From positions 57,669 to 121,668 of the forward strand of contig NW_014577178.1 in the NCBI RefSeq assembly GCF_000485595.1: a stretch of 64,000 bases of DNA, read 5' to 3'. The position numbers and the translations under genes were made by a program. The DNA comes from Priapulus caudatus. Its lineage: Eukaryota > Priapulida > Priapulimorpha > Priapulimorphida > Priapulidae. Positions 16,306-27,135 of this stretch are shown here, in pieces (within the stretch, counting starts at the first letter, position 1; every line of letters begins with the position of its first letter). Under the pieces are notes generated by a model. That model was not told the DNA's origin and did no database searches. It was given only the letters and a program-made list of their open reading frames with translations.

Positions 16306-16351
16306 AGGCGTGTATAATAATAGAGTGTATAGTCTATTATTATACACTCCT
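16306..16351. mobile_element. 46-bp hairpin insertion element (AGGNGTGTATAA family)
   Basis: Two 19-bp arms, AGGCGTGTATAATAATAGA and TCTATTATTATACACTCCT, pair with one mismatch around an 8-nt loop. The 9-bp sequence gataatatc occurs directly on both sides (16297-16305 and 16352-16360), as a target-site duplication would. It has no coding capacity, so any movement would depend on proteins encoded elsewhere. A longer, nested relative lies at 55684-55810. Confidence 0.7.
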
Positions 16352-16420
16352 GATAATATCAATATTGATAATAACAATAACATGATAAGTCAAGTTCAGG
16401 AAGTGAATGTGTTTTTAATG

Positions 16421-16703
16421 CTGATCATGTATCCCTGATACATCCCTTCTATGACTTAAACATTTTTATCACTGATCATATATATCCCTGATACATCCCT
16501 TCTCTGACTTGGTAGATTTTTCATTGCTCACATATCCCTGATACATCCCTTCTCTGACTTAGAAATTTTTTTAATGCTGATCATATATCCCTGATACATC
16601 CCTTCTCTGACTTGGTAGATTTTTCATTGCTCACATATCCCTGATACATCCCTTCTCTGACTTAGATGGATTTATAATTGGTCACGTATCGCTGATACAT
16701 CCC
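16421..16703. repeat. Minisatellite, ~57-62 bp units with core TATCCCTGATACATCCCTTC
   Basis: Five units in tandem each carry the core 'atccctgatacatccc(ttctctgactt)', followed by a T-rich spacer. Alternate units have alternating spacers ('ggtagatttttcattgctcac' and 'agaaatttttttaatgctgatcat' types), so there is a two-unit higher-order period of about 115 bp. Confidence 0.85.
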
Positions 16704-17005
16704 AAATCAGCAAAATCAAATCATATCAGCATATGTTTTTTTTAATTCCATATAGGGATCATTCATTGATAAGGTACGCATAATATTGCTGATTTTTTTA
16801 CCCCCTACCCTGCCGAATGCGTATGTAATAAATGAATGACCCCCATACGAAATACTATCATATATATATATGTTTTACACTTAGAAAACAGTATAGCTAT
16901 GTAGATCTCTTAAATAAACTGTAAGTATACGTAAAAAGCTGCTTTTTGTTTTTGAAGGCTTCCTGTAGTAATTAAGTAGGTATTATTTTTTCATTGGGTG
17001 TTGCA

Positions 17006-17405
17006 ATCCCTTCCATGAAGGGATGTATCGGATCAGGGATATATTCCTGCTATATAATATTATCCCTGTTTCATCCCTGATAAATACCTGTCACATCCCT
17101 GATGAATACCTAGCTGTCATATCCCTGATTTATCCCTAATATGTGGTACACATGACATCCCTGATACATCCCTTCCATAGCATCCCTGAAACATCCCTGA
17201 TGTATATCCCTTCCAGGAAGGGATCTAGGTAATTTACATATTTGGAGCTGCCACATCCCTGATTTATCCCTGTCTATGTATTGGCATACATAGGCAGGGA
17301 TGAATCAGGGAAAAGTATCCCTGCCGCCAGAAGGTATCCTTCCAAGTCAGGTTGGCGCATCCCTGCAAATAACCTGATACATCCCTGCTGTATCCCTGAC
17401 AAAAT
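17006..17405. repeat. Dispersed ATCCCTGAT motif field with three hairpins
   Basis: The core of the upstream minisatellite continues here as many unevenly spaced copies on both strands (ATCCCTGA[TA]...CATCCCT and its complement AGGGAT...). Two near-identical 19-bp hairpins occur exactly 200 bp apart, ATCCCTTCCATGAAGGGAT at 17006-17024 and its ...CCAGG... version at 17206-17224. A longer hairpin with 25-bp arms (two mismatches) and a 6-nt loop spans 17256-17311. Confidence 0.8.
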
Positions 17406-19017
17406 AGCTGGGAGACCCCCTCCTCCAACCAGAGCTCTCGTTCATGGACGGAAATTAAATGCACCCAATATACACTCTCCAACCAAACTAAACGTCATTG
17501 TGTACCATATATGTAACTTTCTGGATATAATATGACACTGGTATCATTTGAATAAATATCGGTAGAACAAGTCAATACAGTACTAACATTTCGCACAATA
17601 TATTGCAAGTAATTTCCACTGACATAACGTCAGTTGTATTTACACACAAACCCTAGTCACGAACCATTATGATGATTAGAAAGGGAAAATAAAACGTCGA
17701 CATTGAATAAATCCACAAACTGGAGAAATGCTCACTATGTACGTTTATTTGAGCATTCCACATTTAACAGCTTCGTGCAGTTAGAACTGTGTAAATTATT
17801 AAAAATTTGTTCAGCCATCAATCGATGGTATAGCCGTATCAAAAACGTGTCACACCCAGCAACATGTAGTCATGTTCGATTCTTAAATAAAGACGGAACT
17901 GTGTATTCTCGTAACCGTCCGCTCAGCGCAAGATAGCTAGTAACAATTCGCCAACAAACGAGAGGAGCTCCAAATACTATTTCGAGCCGGCAGAAGTAAA
18001 TCCAAATAAAGGTTGTGTCACAATAACGGTTCACACGACGAACACTACTACAATCCACACGCATAAGCCCTGATGCATTATATGTTTATATCGAAAGCAG
18101 TACATGAACACGGCCATCTGCAATGCCTTAGACCTCGCTGGGGAGTTCTGCTCAGGTTATTTTTTAATTAATTTACCAGTAACGAGAAAGTCCCGGGCAC
18201 TAATCATTGCATCAAAAATTAATTACATCTACGACATTATCGGAAGTGTCAGGGGAATTGTGCCCGTAAATGAAAATGATAGGCGCTAATGTCGCGTGCC
18301 AAGAGCTTATTAATTACCGCGCGAATCTCAGCCCAATATTGCTGGCGACATAATTTACGGCGGCCAAAAAATTACCGACAATCCAATCAAGGACTGTGAA
18401 GGCACAACCTTTTATTTGGAGACGAATATGTATAATTTGCAGTAGCTTGTACAATTTTTTTACTGGCTATGCCCTCAAGCACTTGGCAATAAAACGCACA
18501 TTTCAACGTTACTTGAATCTTCGTAATGGCCGCTCTTATCATACCGTTATGCGAAGTCAAGTCGACCTTTCTCGCGTCTAATATTTTTTACCAGATTGAG
18601 TGAAATGTGAAAGGCTCGTGGGAGATCTGTCTCCGTGCAATCATAAATTGTTGCTGAGGATAATCTAGAGGATAATTAAAAAGTTTTTGCCAGACTCTGC
18701 CTCAAAGGAAAGCAAAAAATCCCGTAATGATGGCGTATATAATTCAACAGGGACTGCATACAGGACAGTTAACCACCCCAGGTAAAAGTCTCCTGATTAG
18801 ATATATGAACGCGACGCACGGCGCAGATCAGCTTACGGAAAGCAACTTTGGCAAACAACATTATTAAAAGTATTGTTGAACCTAAAAAGATGACAAATCT
18901 TCCACACAACTCGTCTAAAGTCATTACAAACTGAAAATAAACGCAATTTGATTGCATGCCCACTTACTCCCCTGACTATTCGGTATTTGTTCTCTGCCCA
19001 GATACAGATGATATAGA

Positions 19018-19018
<1 letters not shown>
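17406..19018. other. Intron-like DNA, no gene recognised
   Basis: Lies downstream (minus-strand sense) of the exon at 19319-19388. Only short chance frames, and no repeat shared with other parts of the window. Confidence 0.5.

Positions 19019-19064
<46 letters not shown>
19019..19064. repeat. (AT)n microsatellite
   Basis: About 21 AT dinucleotides in a row within an AT-rich intron. Confidence 0.9.
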
Positions 19065-19067
<3 letters not shown>

Positions 19068-19318
19068 GCTTTGATTATAGATTATGCGCAGATATATAAT
19101 TATAGCCCTGGAGTATATTTGCACTTGGTTAGTATCGCTAGTATTGTTATTACTATAATATTGAATGTATGATTTGCTATGTTAATATATAAACCACCAT
19201 AATGTATAGGGACTGTCCCTTTATTTCCACCTCCTGTTTAAATTCGGTTTGTCATGCTATGAACTGCATCCGGTAACATGCTATATAATATTAATAAAGT
19301 CAACATAATGAAACTTAC

Positions 19319-19388
19319 CAACTTCACCAGGGAGACCATTCGTTGTGATGAAAGGACTCAATTGCTCATAACTTGAACCTTCAAATAC
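19319..19388 (-). CDS. Internal coding exon of E-protein-like gene, 70 nt
   Basis: Minus-strand acceptor ...ttgcag and donor gtaagttt bound a 70-nt exon. Only one frame is open: it begins VFEGSSYEQLSPF, continues ITTNGLPGEV and leaves one G (phase 1). Entry is at phase 0, which is exactly the exit phase of the 59-nt exon at 24149-24207. The exit fits the two leading G bases of the 68-nt exon at 2119-2186. The LSP-F...N motif matches the position of LSPTPF/LSPPF..N in vertebrate TCF12/TCF4, just before the SKTERG-type exon. The intron to the next exon is 17 kb and contains the alternative first exon. The exon itself looks very secure and the family is inferred. Confidence 0.7.
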
Positions 19389-19642
19389 CTGCAAGACACC
19401 AGAAAGTCAATGGCAGCAATTAATATAATAATGCAGTAAAATAATATAACACGGTAATCACTGCTCAAACGTCTGACAATCATGACGTACGTGCTTAACA
19501 AAGTATATAGGCCAATCGCGTACAAAATTTATTAATGCATTTAGTTGGCACCCGGCATCATAATTGATAAAAATTACTTGTTTGTTTGTGCGCAAAAGTT
19601 CACTGGATAGTTTTCCAGAACACACATCGTGTTGCATGCTAT

Positions 19643-19679
19643 CAAGAGCGTATAAAGAAGCCTTCTTAATACGCTCTTG
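19643..19679. mobile_element. 37-bp palindromic insertion element (CAAGAGC family), copy 1
   Basis: Arms CAAGAGCGTATAAAGAAG and CCTTCTTAATACGCTCTTG pair with one mismatch and one unpaired central base. The 7-bp direct repeat atgctat flanks it at 19636-19642 and 19680-19686. Ends and inner sequence (GAGC..ATAAAGAAG) are clearly related to the element at 20675-20712. Confidence 0.8.
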
Positions 19680-19686
19680 ATGCTAT

Positions 19687-20600
19687 ATATACGGCCAGTT
19701 TATTACAGAGCAAGTAAGCTAGGGCAGGGGGAACATGGCTGTCATTCTGCATGATACACGCGACTACATACACAGCCATGATAATGGTTATACTAGAGTC
19801 CTGTATTCCGTATATCGCAAGCCACTCAGCGTCGACATATTAACTGTGTAATTGCAAGTCCATGGGGGAGAAGACGGAGTCTGACCTGCACGAGATTTGC
19901 CAATATATTACACAGCTGACAACATCGAATAACATTTTTAAATTGCAGTCGTTTTATTTGCTGGCAGATTACAATAAAACAAATAGTATTCTTTCCGTGA
20001 TTGCGCGCCGTAATCAGAACAAAATCCATTCCATTAAGAAGCCGGATTTGGAAACCAATGTATCGGATGAAACAAAACATGTAAGACGATCTCGACTCAA
20101 TTAGCCGTGCCGGCTTCCTCAACAATTGATTTTCACTGATCTGGCAGCACACACAGCAAGAGCTTGCTGAGATTTTAAACCTTTCAATGGACTCAGCAGC
20201 GAATCCAACTGACTGCCGATGTCGAAGGCTTTCGAACTGCCAGGAACGAGAAAAAAACACCGACCAGGGCTTCGAATCTCACAGTAGCAAATAAGCAGAC
20301 TGTACATTGCGCGTAACGGTTCTCATTGCGCGTGATCGCACGAAATGCGTGTTTACGCATTAAATGTACCTCCTATTACTCCCCCTGCTAAATTCTGTAT
20401 ATGATTGTCTGAAATATTTCCGCTTTGCTATTAGCTCACACGAAAATAGTGAACACGCATCTCTGAAATTTCATTTTCCCCAAGTAGAGGTAGAAGAGGC
20501 TGTGTCCACCAAGGCGTCATGTAGCACGCGTTGTTCACACGCACGTACATTAGTTCGTATAATATGCGACCTATCCAGCCACGTAAGTATGCACATACAC
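19687..20600. other. Intron-like DNA, no gene recognised
   Basis: Overlapping frames on both strands at 19826-20260 show no family resemblance. A stretch near 19890-19850 on the minus strand reads SDSVFSPMDL behind a weak acceptor, but there is no donor after it. Confidence 0.45.
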
Positions 20601-20613
20601 ACACGCACGCACG

Positions 20614-20646
<33 letters not shown>
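20601..20646. repeat. (CACG)n(CA)n microsatellite at left edge of block A1
   Basis: CACG units followed by CA units, the same arrangement as at 32646-32694 before block A2. The two near-identical blocks start to match immediately after this tract. Confidence 0.9.
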
Positions 20647-20651
<5 letters not shown>

Positions 20652-20674
20652 ATAATACTGGAGCAAACTATTAC

Positions 20675-20712
20675 CAAGAGCAGATAAAGAAGGCCTTCTT
20701 TATCTGCTCTTG
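20675..20712. mobile_element. 38-bp perfect palindromic insertion element (CAAGAGC family), with empty site
   Basis: A perfect palindrome of two 19-bp arms (CAAGAGCAGATAAAGAAGG and its complement) without a loop. It is flanked by direct repeats ctattac at 20668-20674 and 20713-20719. The second copy of the block has only one ctattac at 32716-32722 and nothing else missing. The difference is exactly 45 bp, that is 38 plus the 7-bp duplication. This is a filled and an empty site of a tiny mobile element. It encodes nothing, so the mobilising enzyme must be elsewhere. Confidence 0.87.
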
Positions 20713-23419
20713 CTATTACTAATCTGAGTTGATATTTAACTGCATCTGCCAACTGTTACATCTGACACGTTAGGAGATATTAATAAGCCATCAATATGTG
20801 GCAATTTCAGGCGCTTGGCAGGACGTATAACTGCAACCTTATCTTGGAGACAATAAATTCTGCCGCGAGAGCTTGTTTACTGGTCCCCGTAGTGTTGGTT
20901 CTAAGCCGAAATGTGTTAGCACTGTAAGGCAGGCATACAAAGTATCTCATATGAAGGTACTTTTCAAACAAACTGTTTCGCCATATCCCTAAGAAAGCCT
21001 CCAAGCAACAGTATTTGGGAGGTAAAGCTACAACTGCAAACGCAATACACTAGCTATTAACTATTCTGAACAGCAATTCCTGAACACAAACAACAAGGCT
21101 TTGCTAAATCGTGTGGTTTTCATAATAATGAATGTTACTCTGCAATGATTGCGTTCAACTACTATGATAGCAAGAGCTAACAATGAGTAAACTATAAAAA
21201 AAATTACTCCTTATGTAAATCGAGTGTTACTAGTAAGTTACTAGAAAGAACATTGTCACATATTTATAGCACAGAATTTAGAACTATAACTTTATAAAAG
21301 TTAAGTAAAATGGTAAAAATTAAAATGGCCATTTCATTGTAGGAACTACATGCATACTTTGAAGGAACACGACAAACGATGCAACATATATATTATTGTT
21401 TAGGATAACAGATTTAACCAATATTTTTCTCCATAGGCAAAACAGCACGAGTGGTGAAAATGAGGTACGCGATACAAAGAATAAAAATCTACATGTGCAG
21501 CATAGACACTTTCAGTAAGATCCTACAGCTGGCGTTGGCGTCTATAGAAACTTGAGTAACATTTTCCTAACCATGCAGTTATAACCCATATATTACCCTG
21601 TATAAAAATAATTAGGACAGTGATAACAAGCTCAATGGGGCGTTTTTGTACTAGGGAGATGCCGTAAATGACTTTTAAACTACGCTTTGCATTGTCATCT
21701 TCGTTGCATTTCTTTTGTGTAAATGAATGTTTGTTGTGCTTTACATTGTGCCACCCCAATTGAATTATCTGTTTATTTCCTATCCACAGAGACGACTTTA
21801 GGCTTAACATTCACCTGGGGGGGGGGGTGTTCTAAGTTCACTAATGTCTCTCACAAAACCAGCAACAATGATTTCTGCCTGCAGTTTCATCCCCTTGACA
21901 CCCTATACAGGACAGAAAATTAAAAATTCAATGCCAAGAATCTTCTGTTCATTAGCCGAATTATAAAAGCATCGTTAATGGGTCATTGTTTCCCATATGC
22001 AAGACCATAGGCAATTAAATTTTAGCGGGTAGCACGCTTATAGAATTAAATTATGGCTCTATTTCCATATGAATAGGTCGGGGGAAAATGGGTCGTCGAT
22101 CGTTAATAAAATGGCGATTGTAGCTTTTATAAAGGCTTATCAATGCTCGTATGTTTGCGTATAACAAACAATACAAAAACGCATTTTATTATAATAAAAG
22201 CACTACGTTTTAAAGCATATATATATATGCCATATGAATTAATGACAAGACGTTTATCTTACTGTATATTACTATAGTATTTAATCAGGTATTGAAACCA
22301 TAGCATATTAAACCCTAAAACCGCGACCAAGTTTCTAGAATATATAATTAGCTCCTGAAAATTAGCAAGCTCTAATAAAACGCGTGCACACGCGCCGTAC
22401 GGTGGATCAAAAACAGATGAGTTACAAAAATTGACACAGATTTCCCCATTAACATTATATGAATAATTCTGATGAATAGCCGTGAACATTAGAAAACCAT
22501 ATGTGGCAGCCAATATGCTGTGCCCTGCATTAAGAATGCTGTGATCGTATGGTTAGAGACGATGCCTTCTAGCAATTAAACCTTGCACAAAAATAAACCC
22601 AGTAATCACTATAATCACCAAGACAAAAAGAACACCGGTGTGGCCCAGCAGACCATAGCCCTGTATTGCTCTTAGCAAGTAACATACAAAATAGGTTCAT
22701 GACATGACACCACCATACATCAGGGCCACCATACTAGAGAGACAGAAGCGGGTGTTTATTTGCACGATTTTCATCCAACACGGTTCTCTCCTGCTATTAC
22801 TCCCTATAATTAATTCACCACCTTATATACTCAGCTCATCGTATACAATGATCAAGCCGCGTATTCATCAATCTACGCCCATTATCTAGGGCATGAATTA
22901 GACAGTGAGTTAACAGTTAATTTGGTTTCATGAATTCATAACATAGCAACATATGTCCGTGAAAATGCCAGCTAGAATTTGGCTTGTGTAAAAACGGCAT
23001 AGCACGGTAGACATCTGGCTCCCACTGCTCACCAAAAAGCAGTGAGCAACAAAATGAACAATCTCCTCCGGGAGGCAAATAATTACCACTCATTAATAAT
23101 GAAGCCAAATTGATAAATAATAAACTACTTCATTTCCTCTGCAGTACATTTGCACAAAAAGCAACAAAGGTTAAATTTTAAAACAATTTCTCAGGAGACG
23201 CAGACTATGGCCTTCCAATCAAATCCAGTCACAAACATAATTGCAACATTATCTCCGTTTGTCTCACTAGCACGCATATTTTAAAATTCAAATAAACATC
23301 ACAAATGACTCACTAGGAAAATCAGAGCATACAATACATTTATAGTTCCTGATAAACACGGAGCATAACCATGTAATGTTCCTTCTATAGTTAGCAGATG
23401 CACATTGCTGGCATAATCA

Positions 23420-23672
23420 CAGAAATAATACTAAAAGACTATAGAATAAGTTAGACCTATAGAATAGCTATAGAACTACAGAGTAGAATACCATAGATAA
23501 CTATGGAATAGAAATACAGAATAATACTATAGTGTCTCTATGTATTTCTATAGGCACAATGAAAGTAAGACATTGTAATTTGCAACATTGTGGAACATTG
23601 TAAAATGACAAGTAAGACATTGTAACTGGCAACATTGTGAAACATTGTAAAATGACAAGTAAGACATGATAA
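23420..23672. repeat. Short tandem repeats: degenerate CTATAGAATA units and a ~55-bp duplicated unit
   Basis: From 23437 to 23555 there are many imperfect copies of [AC]TATAGAATA. From 23565 to 23672 a unit of about 55 bp (aagtaagacattgtaa...aacattgtaaaatgac) occurs twice with the start of a third. The same structure is in block A2 at 35425-35677. Confidence 0.75.
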
Positions 23673-24148
23673 AGCTGGCCTCATATCCCTTGCTGTTCCC
23701 CTTCTGCGCAGTTATAACAGGTGCGTAAAAATTGAAATATTGTAGACTGCTTTTCTTAACATACACGCACACAGCAATGCACGCACGCTGGGCACGGCAA
23801 AACAGCTAGGGCATCTAAAAAAATTCCATTTAGTCAAACTTAGAACTGTAACTAATAATTTGAAACAAATGGTAGCTGATAAAAGTAGCTTAACAGCTAG
23901 GGCAAGTGCGAGGCAATGAAACCGAAGCCAAACATGCTGTATCATTCTCGCTATGTTTTTGTTCTTGTTGTGAAATTTGTGTAATGCAAGCAAAAAAATG
24001 TGAAAATCCAAGTTCATGAAAATCCCTAAAATAATCCGGTTAAATTTTTAAAATGTTGGGCTGAGAGTGTTCAGGTTTTATGCCAAAACCTCACAATAAA
24101 ACTCCTTTTAACCACATAATAGAAAAAATAAGAGAGCTTCACACTTAC

Positions 24149-24207
24149 CCTTGCATCGTAAGAACTGCTTGTATTGTTTGCAGTCCATGAATCGGACTCG
24201 GGAACAA
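24149..24207 (-). CDS. Internal coding exon of E-protein-like gene, 59 nt (copy in block A1)
   Basis: Minus-strand acceptor gttattgcag and donor gtaagtgtg bound 59 nt. All three frames are open, but only the one that takes two bases to complete a codon and then reads VPESDSWTANNTSSSYDAR leaves phase 0, as required by the exon at 19319-19388. The S-W..N...S-SYD-R pattern matches TCF12 (TSWG.SG.PSPSYDSSR) and TCF4 (GSWGNGGHPSPSRN) at the exon just before the LSP-F exon, and the length is about the same (roughly 20 residues). It expects an upstream exon ending in phase 1, which I could not find in the rest of the window. An identical exon lies 12 kb away at 36154-36212. Confidence 0.68.
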
Positions 24208-25843
24208 CTGCAATAACATAGAAAAATGCCGGCACGTGAGTCACATATATTCAATAACAGAAAATAGCTGGAAAATTCACTGAAACCGTCATGAATTAAT
24301 TCAATATCCATAATAATGTAAATCTGTCATTATAGAAAATGCCAGTTGTCCTTCAAACCCTTTGCCAGTTGATACCGAAATTGGTAATAAGTTCAACTTT
24401 AAAATTTCAGAATTTTAACAAAGATATACATAAATGAAAGCACACACGCGCGCACTCACACACGCACGCACGCATGCACACACATTTTTGTTATAGCTAT
24501 ATACTGCTAAAACAAAATTGTCTGATTATACCCTGCCACAGGAATGCTAAGCTGTCAGAATCAATTCCCAATTTCCTTAAATGTTCAACGCAGAGAACAA
24601 TACTGATGGAGAGCGACCCAGGCAGAAGTACTTATTCCATCAATTCAGCCATTCCAACTGATATGATCCCCTAATGGGGTTATTATCACTGGTAATTCAT
24701 GCAGACAAATTTTTAATTGAATCTGTGGCTGCGAGCTCTGCGCGTAACTCGGCTGGATCAATCTCGCATTATCATAGCCTTTATCTGTCCAGTAGGCAAA
24801 CTCCAGTTTTCTTCGGAAAAGTTTATCCCTTTTCCTATTACGGCTCACAGGAGTGGAGAGACATGCATCTCGGCAAAAATCATTGCTCACGTAAAGCTAC
24901 CCTCGCGCCTATCCTGCCTTCACACTCACGGAGTGTTAGAGTATTTATAAGCTCAATCAACAAGATCGCTGTTGACACAAATCTTACATTCTACGTCATT
25001 CCTCGCAATTCCCCTACCAGAAGCCAGACGCTTCCTTAAAATATTTCACCACATTTATTATATTAAAATGCCATTATATGCACACACGCACACACACGAG
25101 CGCGCGCACGCACACATGCACATGCATACACATATATTTGTTATGACCTCGAGGTATCTCTTAAGGGATAAAACCTGCATATATAAGTTTATAATAACAT
25201 GCCACATTGCAGCATGTTGTACTACAAATGATTACCTATATAATCACACTAAGTTAAGAGTTAATGAAATATGGTATGTCTAGAAGAGGACATTAATTCT
25301 ACGTACAGGTACGACACGAGTTATAATTATATCTGTCTGAGATCTGTAATTAAGCCTGAGAACATGGCTATAGCTGGTAAGTGCTGCTAGAGCATTAATG
25401 TGTTAATTCTCATTAGGTTAAGCTTGGTCGAAAGGGTTTTGCTACATCTTGGGTTTTAGTTTTTCATACAACTAATTCTATATATTATTTATACAATAAA
25501 TAATAAATTAATTATTTTATTTTATTTGTATGAATAACGAAAATCATACACACAGGTAAAATAGCATCGTACCTAAACAAATATACACCCGTTTTCTAAA
25601 CAGGGTCATGTAGCAGTGTAATAAAATCAGGTCTAAGGTTCCTAAAACATAGATAGTTCTCTTATTATAATACATAAAATGTAGAAAGAAAAGGCGTAAA
25701 TGACCTGCAGTGCAAGGTACCTGATAAGGAAACCACCCTTATCAAGTTCAATTAGATCACAGATTCCAGAAGATCTGACACAGGAACAATGCATGGTGAC
25801 ATCGAAAACTGAGACATACCCTAACATTTTTGCAGGGCGCCCT

Positions 25844-25938
25844 AAACTGACCAGTTGTTTTAAAACGCATTTCTCCTATTGCAGCACATGTACAGTGATT
25901 GAACTCACGCGAGTATAGTACTATATATATATATATAC
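25844..25938. repeat. Block B', copy 1 (95 bp)
   Basis: Starts aaactgaccagttg and ends in a TA tract. An identical segment is at 47976-48069, where it continues into single-copy DNA. Here it passes through the TA tract into block C. Confidence 0.8.
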
Positions 25939-26460
25939 AATTCATGCAGACCAAATAATCTTAGAAATAAACAATCGCTAGAAAATGTGCTTGATATAAA
26001 AATGGTTGGTAAGGATTATAGGCAGGCTGTATATTTACAGTTGGCACTTTATACAGTTATTACAGTGGAATATGCCCGACCGCGAGTGGAATAAATGGTC
26101 CATATCAAACAACCAGGTCCAAATAACCCAGTTGAGCCTATAGAACACTGGTGTAAGCAAAATCTTCGCCCGGCATTTGTCGCTTATCGTGATATAATAG
26201 TTTTGGATGGCGTCAATTGCAAACAAAGACGCAAGGGAATACTATAACCACTTTTATTATGTACCATATACACTTACACTATTTTTTTTAATAATGGTGC
26301 AATTTATTAAAACATTATTAGCCAGAAACATCAGTCAATGCAAATGATAATTTTATAAAATACTAGCGGGATACCCGCGGCGTTGCCTGGGGAAATCAGT
26401 GGCGTTACTCAGTTGATGAGCGCTTGGTTGAAAGGAAAATACCCAAAAAATCTAACTATC

Positions 26461-26703
26461 TATCTATCCATGCATCCATGCATGCATCCATCCCCTCCCA
26501 TCCCATCCCACCCCATCCCATCGCATCTCATGCCATCCCATGACATGGCATGGCATGCCGTGCCGTGCCATGCCATATGCCATCGCACCGCATCCCATCC
26601 CATGCCATCCAATGCCATCCCATCCCATCCCATCCCATCCCATCCCATCCCATCCCATCCCATGCCATCGCATGGCATCCCATGCGTTCGCATGCCATCC
26701 CAA
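26461..26703. repeat. (CCATC/GCCAT)n pentanucleotide satellite
   Basis: About 240 bp of CCATC, CCATG and GCATG pentamers. Copies in blocks C2 (30412-30617) and C3 (42495-42735) differ in unit number. The Pro/Ser/His and Met/Gly/Asp frames across it are artefacts. Confidence 0.9.
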
Positions 26704-26831
26704 ACAGTAAAAAATAATAAGAAATCAAAAGATAAAAGACATTAAATATAAAAAATTAAAAATTAAAATAATACATACTAAAGAGGTAGGTAAAGGGAAA
26801 AAAAGGAAAAAAGGGGAAAATAAGTTCCCCA

Positions 26832-26900
26832 GCTGCATGGGACTCGAACCCGGAATCCCGGTGTAGGAAACGGATGTTCTAGCGATTAGGCCAATGCGCC
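26832..26900 (-). ncRNA. tRNA-derived SINE-like head with pol III A and B boxes
   Basis: On the minus strand a 69-nt tRNA-like sequence starts GGCGCATTGGCC and ends ATGCAGC, so the ends can pair as a degenerate acceptor stem. The A box TGGCCTAATCGC matches 11 of 12 consensus positions (TRGCNNARYNGG), and the B box GGTTCGAGTCC is perfect. The T stem and anticodon arm are damaged, so it is not a working tRNA gene. After it comes a T-rich tail, then the GATGG satellite. Repetition at 30748-30820 and 42877-42961 suggests a tRNA-derived SINE, although all three lie within copies of block C and no target duplication was defined. Confidence 0.6.
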
Positions 26901-27135
26901 GTTAAGGGTATACCCCATGGATTCACACGTACGTGATGCTAATCTGTACGCACCGCCATCTATTGATGAATATAATTTTTTTTAATTTCTCCCAGACGTG
27001 CTGATTCTGAAAATATCTTTAGTTTTCCTCTAGGCGGTGGAGTTCTCTAGTTATGCGAGTATGAACTAATTCGGCTGAACAACTTTATATATATAGGCGA
27101 TAAGACACTAGACAGTGAGGAAGAGAGAGAGAGTG

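Larger units (their letters stand above)
20647..25843. repeat. Duplicated block A, copy A1 (5.2 kb)
   Basis: This block recurs at 32695-37848. Position offsets are 12048 before the palindromic insertion at 20675, 12003 after it, and 12005 after a 2-bp change in an AT run near 22217/34220. No other difference was noticed in the stretches compared by eye. It includes the 59-nt coding exon. The right edge is in GGGCGCCCT, where A2 continues into a minisatellite and A1 switches to block B'. The near-identity fits either a very recent duplication or one locus assembled twice. Confidence 0.85.
25928..27135. repeat. Block C, copy C1 (interspersed repeat with CCATC satellite and tRNA-like part)
   Basis: Begins at a TA tract, then caattcatgcagacc. 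It contains ACTAGCGGGATACCCGCGGCG, a form often seen at ends of invertebrate retroelements, then a (CCATC)n satellite and a tRNA-like stretch, and ends in GA-rich DNA before block D. Further copies lie at 29849-31059 and, with many single-base differences, 41888-43204. Confidence 0.75.

Noticed and set aside
19850-19892. Minus-strand stretch reading SDSVFSPMDL, reminiscent of an activation-domain motif
   Set aside because: Acceptor is weak, there is no GT donor after it, and it lies on the wrong side of the 59-nt exon for the first activation domain.
22259-25039. Identical open frames repeated in both A blocks (for example 24674-25039 and 36679-37044)
   Set aside because: Their conservation only reflects block duplication. 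There are no silent-site differences to test coding, and no family resemblance.
26383-26745. Pro/Ser/His and Trp/Asp/Gly/Met repeat frames
   Set aside because: Translation of the CCATC pentamer satellite. The copies in C2 and C3 shift frame with indels, which excludes selection on a protein.
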